DNA from: Clostridia bacterium
GTDB lineage: Bacteria; Bacillota; Clostridia; Oscillospirales; CAG-272
Assembly (NCBI GenBank): GCA_017631855.1
Contig: JAGBSP010000044.1
Span: 1 to 64,000 of the forward strand
Length of the DNA stretch: 64,000 nt
Direction of reading: 5' to 3'
Below, piece after piece: positions 41,834 to 49,872 of this stretch. Both the position numbers and the translations under genes were made by a program. The first letter of the stretch is position 1, and each line of letters starts with the position of its first letter. Under the pieces are notes generated by a model, which was given only the letters and a program-made list of their open reading frames with translations, was not told where the DNA came from and did no database searches.

Positions 41834-42370
41834 ATGTTTGAGATCGGAAGCTATGTGAGTTATCGGGCAGAGGGCGTTTGTATGATCTCGGATATTCGCG
41901 AGGAGCGCTTCGGTGCGCTCGGAGCGATGGCAAAATACTATATTCTGTCCCCCGTCGGTGATGAAAAATCCACCGTCTTCGTTCCTATGGACAATGAGAG
42001 ACTTTTGTCGATGATGCGTCCTTTGCTTTCGGCGGATGAAATTCTTCAGATGGTCGAGGAGCTTCGCGATGAACGAATGGAATGGATTGAGGAGAGCCGT
42101 GCGCGCAACGCCCGTTTTCGCGAGATTTTTGCGGACGGAGATCGAAAGCAGTTGATCGTACTTCTCAACACCGTGGCAGAGCACAGCGAAATGATTCGAC
42201 AGCTCGGCAAAAAGGTGGGATCGACCGATGAGAATGCGATGTATCGCGCAAAAACGATGCTCTTTGAGGAATTTTCGATGACGACGGATCTTAGCAGTAT
42301 GGACGAGATTCTTCCGCTTCTTCGCGGAGAAAGAAAGCTTCGGACAAAGAAGATCTGTGCAATCGTTTGA
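41834..42370 (+). CDS. CarD/TRCF-RID family transcriptional regulator
   Basis: A 178-residue protein with an N-terminal RNA-polymerase-interacting (RID) Tudor-like domain of the CarD/TRCF type (FEIGSYVSYRAEGVCMISDI, then YYILSPVGDEKSTVFVPMDN, residues 1-60). A helical C-terminal part follows (~65-178) that in CarD contacts promoter DNA. Such proteins bind the RNA polymerase beta subunit and adjust open-complex stability. ATG 41834 is chosen for TAGGAGGACGGAT; the longer frame from 41798 has no ribosome site. The gene ends in a strong terminator. Confidence 0.9.
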   Translation: MFEIGSYVSYRAEGVCMISDIREERFGALGAMAKYYILSPVGDEKSTVFVPMDNERLLSMMRPLLSADEILQMVEELRDERMEWIEESRARNARFREIFADGDRKQLIVLLNTVAEHSEMIRQLGKKVGSTDENAMYRAKTMLFEEFSMTTDLSSMDEILPLLRGERKLRTKKICAIV

Positions 42371-42385
42371 ATCTTGCAAATCAAC

Positions 42386-42417
42386 AACAGCTCCGTTTCC
42401 TTCACAACGGAGCTGTT
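42386..42417 (+). terminator. Terminator of the carD-like gene
   Basis: 12-bp stem AACAGCTCCGTT / AACGGAGCTGTT with an 8-base loop followed by ATTGCTTTT. Confidence 0.85.
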
Positions 42418-42446
42418 ATTGCTTTTGACGTAGAGATGGGAGAGGT

Positions 42447-43343
42447 ATGATGAATTTAAAAATACAGAGGTTTCCCTCCGACCTTTGGGTGGTTAATCTG
42501 CGAGAGGGAGCAAATATTGTTGCTTGCCGTGCTCCGTGGGAGAGGAATGCCGTTGGACGGAATTTCTCGGAGCTGTTGTCCGAAGAAGAGCGATCAAGAC
42601 TCTTGGCATATCTGATGTCCTACGAAATGAAGCCGACGGTGAGTGAAACGGTGAACGGGCAGATATTGATCGTGATTCCGTCGCTGATGCCGTCAAGCAC
42701 GCTTGCCGTCGTGCTCGTGCCGCAGATCGATCGTAAGATTCTCTTGCGCTTTCTTGCCAAACGAAGCGGGATTGACTTTGTCTGGAACGAAGCGCTTGCT
42801 GTCGAAGCGTCAGGACGGTTGCCGGGCAACGTCGTAAAATATGAAGAAGATCTTGGACGCTTGCTTTGGGAGATCGAGGCGTTATCGTTTGATTCGCTTG
42901 CTCCGTCACGCAAAGGAAAAGAGGATCGGATTGATGGATTTTTGAAAAAGAGAGTCGGTGTTTTGTCCGAGCTTGCGGGATGCGAGGTGGCGCTCGGCGA
43001 ATGGAAAACTGTCCGCGATTCCGAAAGCTTTGATTTTGGAATATTCACGGCATTTTTGCTTCTTTCGCTTCTGCTTTTCCGTACGTCAGCGTATGATCGC
43101 AGTGCCGTGGTTGGGATCGCAGAGGGAGTGGGGGAGGATGACCGATTTTTAACGGTCAGCGCCGAGTGTGAGGAATGTCAGGACGCACTGTCGTGGGAGA
43201 TCGAAACGCTCGAAACTCTCACCGAAGAGCGGTTAATGTTGTTTGGTACGAACTACGGGGCAGGACAGCTTTGTCTGCGCATCATTCCGCGCCGTATCGA
43301 CGTTTCTTATCTCGGACTCAAGGCAGAACTGAAATTTCAATAA
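42447..43343 (+). CDS. Unrecognised protein with one possible membrane segment
   Basis: A 298-residue protein with no family I recognise. The N-terminal half alternates beta strands and helices. A strong hydrophobic segment (FGIFTAFLLLSLLLF, ~190-205) lies two thirds along and could be a membrane helix or a buried helix. The C-terminal ~70 residues (ECEECQDALSWEIETLETLTEERLMLFG, then a beta pair) have a layout reminiscent of a GHKL-type ATPase tail, but the N/G boxes are not convincing. The start is ATG 42447 or 42450; GGGAGAGG at 42438-42445 is very close to both. It lies 26 bases before the DUF2156 gene, so a shared operon is likely. Confidence 0.65.
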   Translation: MMNLKIQRFPSDLWVVNLREGANIVACRAPWERNAVGRNFSELLSEEERSRLLAYLMSYEMKPTVSETVNGQILIVIPSLMPSSTLAVVLVPQIDRKILLRFLAKRSGIDFVWNEALAVEASGRLPGNVVKYEEDLGRLLWEIEALSFDSLAPSRKGKEDRIDGFLKKRVGVLSELAGCEVALGEWKTVRDSESFDFGIFTAFLLLSLLLFRTSAYDRSAVVGIAEGVGEDDRFLTVSAECEECQDALSWEIETLETLTEERLMLFGTNYGAGQLCLRIIPRRIDVSYLGLKAELKFQ

Positions 43344-43369
43344 CGCAATCAAAAGAATGGAAGTTGCAT

Positions 43370-44311
43370 ATGAACACGAAACCGCTTCAAAAAATTGAAT
43401 TTCGCCGCATAGCACTCTCGGATAAGGAGGCTTATGAAAAGCTTCTTTTTGCCGAGGAGGGGCGCGGGTGCGAATTTTCCTTTGCCAATCTCTATCTTTG
43501 GGGGCGGCAGAACTTTGCCGAGCTCGACGGGCAGATGGTATTTTTTTCGCAGTTTGACCGACGCAGTGTCTACCCCTATCCTGTCGGGGAGAATACTCCC
43601 GAAAAGAAAAAAGCTGCGCTCGATGCGATCATCGACGATGCCCATGCGAGGGGGATTTCTTGCCGAATTACGGGACTTTCCGCCGCTTCTCGTGCACTAC
43701 TTGAGGAGCTTTATCCCGAAAAATTTCTCTTCCACTGTGACGAGGGCTCGTTCGATTACGTGTATGCGATCGACGATCTTGCCGACCTCGCGGGAAAGAA
43801 ATATCACGCAAAGAGAAATCACCTCAATCGCTTCCGCGAAGCTTTTCCCAATGCCGTCGCACGTCCGCTGACCGAAGAGCTCACGCCTTTCGTTCGGAAT
43901 TTTGTCAAGGAATGGTACGAAATCAGGCTTTCCGAAAATCCAAACAGCGATTTTCGGATGGAACAGACCGCCATCGAACGCGCGCTCCGTGATCGGGAGA
44001 CACTCGGTTTGGAGGGACTAACTATAATGGACGGGGAGCGTGTTTTTGCCGTCACGCTCGGTAGTCGCCTCTCCTCTGATACCTTCGACGTACACTTCGA
44101 AAAGGCACTCTCCGACGTGCAGGGCGCATACGCCGCCGTTAACTGTGAGTTTGCCCGCTATCTGCGTGAAAAATATCCTGACGTCAAGTACCTGGACAGA
44201 GAAGAGGATATGGGACTTGAAGGCTTGCGGAAGGCAAAAAAGAGCTATTATCCGCATCATATGGTCGAAAAATGCTGGGCGCATCTTCGGGAGGAAGGTT
44301 ATGAATATTGA
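43370..44311 (+). CDS. DUF2156 (LPG-synthase C-terminal-like, GNAT-fold) protein
   Basis: A 313-residue cytosolic protein of the DUF2156 family, which shares the double-GNAT fold of MprF/FemX-type aminoacyl-tRNA-dependent transferases. Typical features are the early FSFANLYLWGRQN, the basic KKYHAKRNHLNRF near residue 145 and YLDREEDMGLEGLRKAKKSYYP near the end. The MprF membrane domain is absent, so lipid aminoacylation is not assured; the function of stand-alone members is unknown. ATG 43370 has only a weak site (GGAAG). It overlaps the next acetyltransferase gene by 11 bases, indicating coupling. Confidence 0.88.
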   Translation: MNTKPLQKIEFRRIALSDKEAYEKLLFAEEGRGCEFSFANLYLWGRQNFAELDGQMVFFSQFDRRSVYPYPVGENTPEKKKAALDAIIDDAHARGISCRITGLSAASRALLEELYPEKFLFHCDEGSFDYVYAIDDLADLAGKKYHAKRNHLNRFREAFPNAVARPLTEELTPFVRNFVKEWYEIRLSENPNSDFRMEQTAIERALRDRETLGLEGLTIMDGERVFAVTLGSRLSSDTFDVHFEKALSDVQGAYAAVNCEFARYLREKYPDVKYLDREEDMGLEGLRKAKKSYYPHHMVEKCWAHLREEGYEY

Positions 44312-45068
44312 GTTAGACTTACCAAACCAAAGCGATCGCAAGGCACTTCGAGATCTTTGGAAGGAAGCCTTTGGCGACACGGAGGAGTTCCTTGATCTCT
44401 TTGAGCGGACGGCGTATTCGCCCGACCGTTGCCGCCAACTCACACTCGACGGACGGCTGGCGGCGGCACTCTATTGGTTTGATTGCGAATATCAGGGAGC
44501 AAAAATCGCATATCTTTATGCCATTGCGACCGCTAAGGAGCAAAGAGGAATGGGACTTTGCAGACAGCTGATGGAAAATACGCACGAGCACCTGAGGGCG
44601 CTGGGCTATGCCGCGGCGCTTCTCGTTCCATCCGAGCCTTCGCTGTTCGGATTTTATGAAAAACTTGGCTACAAAACTGCCACAAAGGTGACGGAATTTT
44701 CTTGTGCCGCGGCTGACGAGTCAATCGAGCTGCTTCGGATTGAAAAAGAGGAATACGCAAAATTGCGCCGAAAGATACTTCCCAGCGGAGGTGTGATACA
44801 GGAAAAGGAAAATATGACCTACCTTGCGGCACAAGCCGAGCTTTACCGTGGCGAGCAAATTCTTCTTGCGGCAAGAAAAGAAAACGAAACGCTCGTTGGC
44901 ATTGAGCTTTTGGGTGATATGAATGTTGCGCCGAAGATTGTTAAAGCCCTCGGCGCGAAAAAAGGAACGTTCCGTACGGTCGGAAACGACAGAAAGCTTT
45001 CGATGATCTACCAGCTGAATGAGCAAACAACACCGACCGTCACCTATTTTGGGATTCCGTTTGATTAA
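44301..45068 (+). CDS. GNAT-family N-acetyltransferase (Eis-like two-part)
   Basis: A 255-residue acetyl-CoA-dependent transferase. The GNAT domain occupies the first ~150 residues, with motif A AYLYAIATAKEQRGMGLCRQLM near residue 72-92 (R/Q-x-x-G-x-G/A acetyl-CoA loop) and motif B LVPSEPSLFGFYEKLGY near 115. A second, degenerate GNAT-like half follows (~155-255), the arrangement of the Eis/DUF4081-type group. The substrate is unknown. ATG 44301 lies within the end of the DUF2156 gene behind GGGAGGAAGG, so the two enzymes are translationally coupled and may work on related substrates. Confidence 0.87.
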   Translation: MNIELDLPNQSDRKALRDLWKEAFGDTEEFLDLFERTAYSPDRCRQLTLDGRLAAALYWFDCEYQGAKIAYLYAIATAKEQRGMGLCRQLMENTHEHLRALGYAAALLVPSEPSLFGFYEKLGYKTATKVTEFSCAAADESIELLRIEKEEYAKLRRKILPSGGVIQEKENMTYLAAQAELYRGEQILLAARKENETLVGIELLGDMNVAPKIVKALGAKKGTFRTVGNDRKLSMIYQLNEQTTPTVTYFGIPFD

Positions 45069-45123
45069 AATTAGTCAAAACTAACATCACAACAAACTTG
45101 GTGTTGGTTAAGGCTAATTTAAA

Positions 45124-45154
45124 AAAGAACCGACTTTTTAAAAGTCGGTTCTTT
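45124..45154 (+). terminator. Terminator before the polysaccharide locus
   Basis: 14-bp perfect stem AAAGAACCGACTTT / AAAGTCGGTTCTTT with a 3-base loop and T-rich end. It closes the housekeeping side; the AT-rich polysaccharide locus begins about 60 bases later. Confidence 0.92.
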
Positions 45155-45212
45155 TTGTGCCGAATTTTTTGACGTTGTTTGTCGCTTTTTGACTTTTTAT
45201 TCCCCAAAACTA

Positions 45213-45241
45213 TTGACTTTATAGGCGATTTGTGATATTAT
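45213..45241 (+). promoter_or_regulatory. Promoter of the polysaccharide operon
   Basis: TTGACT (45213-45218), 17-base spacer, TATTAT (45236-45241). It is the only good promoter found upstream of the run of closely spaced genes 45347-62869. Confidence 0.72.
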
Positions 45242-45273
45242 ATACATAATAAATTATATATAATTTTTTGATG

Positions 45274-45333
45274 GAAACCAAATCCAAAGATTGGTTTCTG
45301 TTTCTATTGTAACAGGGAACAGAAATTTGCAAA
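45274..45333 (+). other. Structured leader of the polysaccharide operon
   Basis: The ~100-base untranslated leader holds GAAACCAA / TTGGTTTC (45274-45298) and a weaker CTGTTT / GAACAG stem (45298-45332) just before the ribosome site AAAAAAAGGAG. Long polysaccharide operons often need processive antitermination (for example by NusG-like LoaP) acting through such leaders. Whether this one does is unknown. Confidence 0.35.
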
Positions 45334-45346
45334 AAAAGGAGAATCT

Positions 45347-45874
45347 ATGAACAAAAATTTGCTGATTGTCGGTGCAGGAACGTATTCTCTTGTTGCAAAA
45401 GAAATTGCCGAGAGTATGTGTTGCTTCGACAAAATCCAATTCGTAGATGATCAAGCAACAGTAGCTTCCGATGGAAGTGCTGTTTTTGGGAAAATAGATG
45501 ATATTAAGCGTTTGAGTTCTGATTTTTCGAGCGTTGTTGTCGCTATTGGAAATCCAGATACCCGAATGCGGTTATTGCAGAAGCTTGAGTTAGAACCTAC
45601 GATACAGATTGTAACTTTGGTATCCCCTTACGCCTATATTTCTTCCTCTGCAAAAATTGGAAAAGGGTGTATTATTGAGCCGAAGGCGGTTGTACATACT
45701 GGATGCGTGTTGGGAAAGGGTTGCTTCATTTCCGCAGGGGCCGTGATTAATCATATTAGTACGCTTGGGGATGGGGTTCATGTTGATTGTAACGCAACGG
45801 TTGCGGGATATATGAATGTGTTGCCGGGCACTAAGGTTGAGTGCGGAATGGTGTTTCAACCCCCAAAAGGGTAA
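45347..45874 (+). CDS. NeuD/PglD-like sugar O/N-acetyltransferase
   Basis: A 175-residue acetyltransferase with an N-terminal Rossmann-like subdomain (LLIVGAGTYSLVAKEIAE) and a C-terminal left-handed beta helix of hexapeptide repeats (IGKGCIIEPKAVVHTGCVLGKGCFISAGAVINH). The His in AVINHIST near residue 137 is the likely general base. It slightly undershoots the usual ~195-210 aa, missing the last helix turn or two. Standing directly before a PglC-type transferase it resembles the pglD-pglC order. It likely acetylates a 4-amino sugar nucleotide that the transferase uses. Confidence 0.88.
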   Translation: MNKNLLIVGAGTYSLVAKEIAESMCCFDKIQFVDDQATVASDGSAVFGKIDDIKRLSSDFSSVVVAIGNPDTRMRLLQKLELEPTIQIVTLVSPYAYISSSAKIGKGCIIEPKAVVHTGCVLGKGCFISAGAVINHISTLGDGVHVDCNATVAGYMNVLPGTKVECGMVFQPPKG

Positions 45875-45924
45875 AAATGTTTGTTATTGTTGAAAAATTG
45901 TTGTTTTGAGGGTGGAATTTAAAT

Positions 45925-46560
45925 ATGTATAGACATTTTTTTAAAAGACTTATTGATATTGTACTTTCTTTTTTGGGTGGTATTTTGCTATTACCGATAT
46001 TTCTTATTGTTTGTATTGCAATTATTATAGATGATCCTGGACCTGTGATTTTTAAACAAAAGAGAGTGGGAAAAAACAAGAAACTGTTTTGGCTACACAA
46101 ATTCCGTAGTATGAAAGTGAAAACTCCGGATATTCCCACGCATCTTCTCGAAAATCCGGAGCAGTATATTACGCGTGTAGGAAAATTTTTGCGTAAAACA
46201 AGTTTGGATGAACTTCCACAGGTGTACGATATTTTGTTCAACAAGATGAGTATTATTGGTCCTCGACCTGCGCTTTGGAATCAAGATGATTTGATTGCTG
46301 AACGTGATAAATATGGTGCTAATGATATCAAACCCGGTCTGACTGGTTGGGCACAAATTAATGGGCGTGATGAACTTGAGATTCCTGTGAAGGCAAAGCT
46401 TGACGGCGAATACGTAGAAAAGATGAGTTTTGCGTTTGACTGTAAATGCTTCTTTGGGACAATCAAATCCGTACTGAAATCCGACGGCGTGGTTGAAGGC
46501 GGTACGGGTGAGATGAAGAAACAGGAAGTCGATAAGAAAGAAGAGACAGCGGTAAAATGA
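45925..46560 (+). CDS. Initiating phosphoglycosyl transferase (PglC/WcaJ-type bacterial sugar transferase)
   Basis: Monotopic membrane enzyme that moves a sugar phosphate from a UDP-sugar to undecaprenyl phosphate and so starts repeat-unit assembly. The re-entrant hydrophobic segment lies at ~11-36 (LIDIVLSFLGGILLLPIFL). The catalytic Asp-Glu pair is LDELPQ near residue 99. GPRP near 117 and KPGLTGWAQINGRD near 140-152 are family signatures. The 211-aa size makes it the minimal single-domain form. A Lys/Glu tail ends the protein. ATG 45925 follows GGTGGAATTT. Confidence 0.95.
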   Translation: MYRHFFKRLIDIVLSFLGGILLLPIFLIVCIAIIIDDPGPVIFKQKRVGKNKKLFWLHKFRSMKVKTPDIPTHLLENPEQYITRVGKFLRKTSLDELPQVYDILFNKMSIIGPRPALWNQDDLIAERDKYGANDIKPGLTGWAQINGRDELEIPVKAKLDGEYVEKMSFAFDCKCFFGTIKSVLKSDGVVEGGTGEMKKQEVDKKEETAVK

Positions 46561-47432
46561 AAAGAATATTGATTACTGGTGCGAATAGTTACATCGGCAC
46601 TTCGTTTGAAAGATACATCAAGGAGAATTATTCCGAGGACTATACGGTAGATACCGTTGATATGATCGATGGAAGTTGGAGAGCCAAGAGCTTCTCGGAA
46701 TATGATACCATCTTTCACGTAGCGGGGATTGCGCATTCGGACAATGGAAAAATTAGTGAAGAAAAAGAAAAGCTCTATTATGCAGTTAATACCGATCTAA
46801 CCGTAGAAACTGCGAAAAAAGCGAAAGCGGATGGCGTAAATCAGTTCATTTTTATGAGTAGTGCTATTGTATATGGGGGAAGCGCGCCTATTGGTAAAAA
46901 GAAAGTTATTACCAAAGAAACTCCCGTTAGCCCTGCAAATTGTTATGGTGACAGTAAAGTTCAGGCAGAAAACGGAATAAAAACTTTGAATGATGATAGT
47001 TTCAGTGTAGTAATCCTCCGTCCTCCAATGATTTATGGTAGAGGTAGTAAAGGCAATTATCCATTACTTGCTAAAATCGCACTTAAAACGCCAATTTTTC
47101 CCTATGTTAAAAACGAGCGTTCGATGCTTTATATTGAAAACTTGTGCGAATTCGTTCGCGCAATGGTCGAAAACAACGAGCAAGGAACTTTTTGGCCGCA
47201 AAACTCAGAGTATAGCAATACGAGCGAGCTTGTGAAGATGATCGCTGAGGCTCATGGAAAAAAGGTATATCTTATCAAAGGATTTGGTTGGTCCTTGAAG
47301 ATTATGAGTCATGTTACCGGGCTTGTAAATAAAGCATTCGGTAGCTTGAGTTATGATATGAGCTTGAGTGAGTATAAGGACAATTACAGGAAAACAGAAC
47401 TTAAAGAAAGTGTAATTAAGACCGAGAAATAA
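46557..47432 (+). CDS. NAD-dependent epimerase/dehydratase (WbpV/GalE-like SDR)
   Basis: Extended short-chain dehydrogenase of 291 residues. The NAD loop is ITGANSYIGTS at residues ~5-14, and the catalytic Tyr-x3-Lys is in NCYGDSKVQAE near residue 126-136 with the Ser of FMSSAIVY before it. It resembles the group of C4 epimerases and C4 reductases that form UDP-QuiNAc or UDP-FucNAc, as found next to PglC-type transferases; the exact product is not decided by sequence. The start overlaps the transferase stop by four bases. Confidence 0.88.
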   Translation: MKRILITGANSYIGTSFERYIKENYSEDYTVDTVDMIDGSWRAKSFSEYDTIFHVAGIAHSDNGKISEEKEKLYYAVNTDLTVETAKKAKADGVNQFIFMSSAIVYGGSAPIGKKKVITKETPVSPANCYGDSKVQAENGIKTLNDDSFSVVILRPPMIYGRGSKGNYPLLAKIALKTPIFPYVKNERSMLYIENLCEFVRAMVENNEQGTFWPQNSEYSNTSELVKMIAEAHGKKVYLIKGFGWSLKIMSHVTGLVNKAFGSLSYDMSLSEYKDNYRKTELKESVIKTEK

Positions 47433-47433
47433 C

Positions 47434-48627
47434 ATGAAAATACTGGTTATAACCCAATATTTCTATCCGGAAACCTTCAGAGTCAACACATTGTGTACCG
47501 AGCTTGTCAAACGTGGACACGATGTGACCGTGTTGACCGGATATCCTCAATATCCACAAGGAAAAATATATGATGGATACGGCTTCAACGTTCCTTATGA
47601 AAAAGTATGGAACGGAGTAAAGATCGAACGTATCAGGATGCGTCCAAGAGGAAAAACGCCATTCGGATTGCTTTGGAATTGCTATTCATTTGTTCATGAA
47701 GGAAAAAAGTGGGTCAGAAAATGCAAAGAAATGTACGATGCCATATATGTTTTTGAGGTTTCTCCGGTTACGGTTGGTTTGCCAGCAGTTGAATATAAGA
47801 AAAAATTTGGAACTCCAATTTATTTCAACGTTCAAGATTTGTGGCCTGAGAATGTTGAAATAATTCTGGGAATACATAATAAGTTGATCATTGGAGCAAT
47901 TAACAAAATTGTTGATAAAGTTTATTCTGCAAGTGATAGAATACTTTGTTCCTCAAACTCTTTTGTTGAAAATATTGCACAACGTGGCGTGCCCAGAGAC
48001 AAACTTGTTTTTTGGCCTCAATTTTGTACAGAGCCTCAGCTTTTAAATGCAACTAAACCTGGTTGTTATTCTGAAAACTGTTTTAATATAGTTTTTACTG
48101 GTAATATCGGAGAAGCACAGGGACTTGATCTGCTTGTCGAAGCCGCTAATAAGCTTAAAGATACAAATGTAAGATGGTTTATTGTCGGTGACGGTCGTGC
48201 TAGAGAACGCCTTGAACAAAAGGTTAGTGAAAATAATCTTGGTGAGCTCGTTACATTTGTTGGTAAGGTTTCGGAAGAGGAAGCAAATCAATATATACAT
48301 TTTGCTGATTGTGCATATCTGTCCTTTAAGAAAAATAAGCTGTTCGACATGACGCTTCCTGCCAAGCTTCAATCCTATATGGCGTGCGGAACACCGATAC
48401 TTGCCGCAGCAGGCGGTGAAAGCGCACGTGTAGTTAACGAGGCACAATGTGGTTTCGTTTGTGAGCAGGAGGCCGATAAATTGGCTGACACAGTTCAAAA
48501 TGTTGTTCTTCCATCGATCACCTTGGATTCTATGAGAGCAAATGCCAAAGGATATTATGATGAGCATTTTGCGATTGATATGGTCGTAGGGGAACTAGAA
48601 AAATTGATGAATGAAATGCAAGAATAA
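47434..48627 (+). CDS. Family 4 glycosyltransferase, WbuB-like
   Basis: Retaining GT-B glycosyltransferase of 397 residues. The N-terminal ITQYFYPETFRVNTLC, GYPQYPQGK and FNVQDLWPENVE are the marks of the WbuB/WcaI subgroup, whose O-antigen members transfer N-acetyl-L-fucosamine. The C-terminal half has the donor-site GEAQGLDLLVEAA and ACGTPILAAAGGESARVV. This fits the UDP-L-FucNAc pathway genes capE and capF at the far end of the locus. The gene begins one base after the previous stop. Confidence 0.9.
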   Translation: MKILVITQYFYPETFRVNTLCTELVKRGHDVTVLTGYPQYPQGKIYDGYGFNVPYEKVWNGVKIERIRMRPRGKTPFGLLWNCYSFVHEGKKWVRKCKEMYDAIYVFEVSPVTVGLPAVEYKKKFGTPIYFNVQDLWPENVEIILGIHNKLIIGAINKIVDKVYSASDRILCSSNSFVENIAQRGVPRDKLVFWPQFCTEPQLLNATKPGCYSENCFNIVFTGNIGEAQGLDLLVEAANKLKDTNVRWFIVGDGRARERLEQKVSENNLGELVTFVGKVSEEEANQYIHFADCAYLSFKKNKLFDMTLPAKLQSYMACGTPILAAAGGESARVVNEAQCGFVCEQEADKLADTVQNVVLPSITLDSMRANAKGYYDEHFAIDMVVGELEKLMNEMQE

Positions 48628-48647
48628 GTTTAGTAAGAGGGGTCAAT

Positions 48648-49745
48648 ATGAAGATACTTATAATTGGATTTTCAAAAATAAAATATATGCCGTATATGAA
48701 TTTTTATCTTGAGAATATCAATACGACATTAAATGATGTACATCTAATATATTGGAACCGAGACCTACAAGAGGAAGACACCTCTGTTTTAGCGGGAATT
48801 ACGTTGCATGAGTTTTGCTGTAAACAAGAGGATGACGTTGCAAAGCGCTCAAAAATCAGGAGCTTTCTCAAATATAGAAAATACGCAAAAAATATCATCA
48901 ACAAAGAAAAATTTGATTACATTATTGCTCTTCATACTTTCCCCGGTGTTTTGTTGTGCGACATTCTGTGTAAAAAATACAAGGAGAAATTTATTTTCGA
49001 CTACAGGGATTACACATATGAAAGTATTGTTCCCTTCAAAAATGTAGTAGGAAGAATCGTCAAGTGTTCATCTGCAACGTTTGTAAGCAGTGATGCTTTT
49101 CGTCGTTTTCTACCCGCAGAGTGCAAAGAAAAGATTTTTACATCTCATAATTTACTCAAGGATTCTCTTTTACATCGCGATGAGAAGATAAAGTATGGCA
49201 CGACGTCTGACAAAATTCGAATTGCTTTTTGGGGATTTATCCGCCACGAAGAGATAAATCGCGAATTGATCAAAAAAATTTCGGCAGACACTCGATTCGA
49301 GCTTCATTATTACGGAAGAGAGCAACAGGTTGCTTTGAATCTTAAACAATACGCAAAAGATCTTAACGTTACTAACGTGTTTTTCCATGGCGAATATAAA
49401 CCCGAGGATAGATATGAGTTTGTTCGCAATACGGACATAATACACAATGTTTATAAGGATGCAAACACTTTGCTTGCAATGGGAAACAAATACTATGACT
49501 CTGCAATTTTCTATATTCCGCTTATGTCTATGAGGGGATCTTTTATGGCTGATGTGGCACAAAAAGCAGGAATTGGTCTTGCTGTTGATCCTTACGATGA
49601 GGATTTTGCAGAAAAACTATATAAAGATTACTCTAACATTAAAAAAAATGAATTCGTCATTAATTGTGATAAGGAGCTTGACAGGGTTATGGTGCAATAT
49701 AATTTATCGAATGGAATGATAAACCAAGCACTTACGAAAGAATAA
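48648..49745 (+). CDS. Probable GT-B glycosyltransferase
   Basis: A 365-residue protein with two Rossmann-like halves. The N-terminal one has YIIALHTFPGVLLCDILC and FIFDYRDYTYES, typical of acceptor domains. The C-terminal one has IRIAFWGFIRHEEINRELI near residue 185 and YKPEDRYEFVRNTDIIHNVY near 245, typical of donor-binding domains. It lacks the strong EX7E motif of family 4, so the family call is soft. Its place between two other transferase genes supports a sugar-transfer role. ATG 48648 follows GAGGGGTCAAT. Confidence 0.72.
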   Translation: MKILIIGFSKIKYMPYMNFYLENINTTLNDVHLIYWNRDLQEEDTSVLAGITLHEFCCKQEDDVAKRSKIRSFLKYRKYAKNIINKEKFDYIIALHTFPGVLLCDILCKKYKEKFIFDYRDYTYESIVPFKNVVGRIVKCSSATFVSSDAFRRFLPAECKEKIFTSHNLLKDSLLHRDEKIKYGTTSDKIRIAFWGFIRHEEINRELIKKISADTRFELHYYGREQQVALNLKQYAKDLNVTNVFFHGEYKPEDRYEFVRNTDIIHNVYKDANTLLAMGNKYYDSAIFYIPLMSMRGSFMADVAQKAGIGLAVDPYDEDFAEKLYKDYSNIKKNEFVINCDKELDRVMVQYNLSNGMINQALTKE

Positions 49746-49872
49746 ATGTCGCAAAAGTATGGACAAATTTGAACTGAAAAGAAAAAACTAACAGAGATCG
49801 AAACTCAAAAAAATGATAAGCGAGTTTTTGGTAGTAGGCATATATTAACACGGAGGATGTTGGGGAGAAAAC

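Noticed and set aside
45071..45118. Long imperfect hairpin after the GNAT gene
   Set aside because: Arms ATTAG..ACTAACATCAC and GTGTTGGTT..CTAAT pair only with internal loops. It may be an element remnant but is too weak to annotate beside the clear terminator at 45124.
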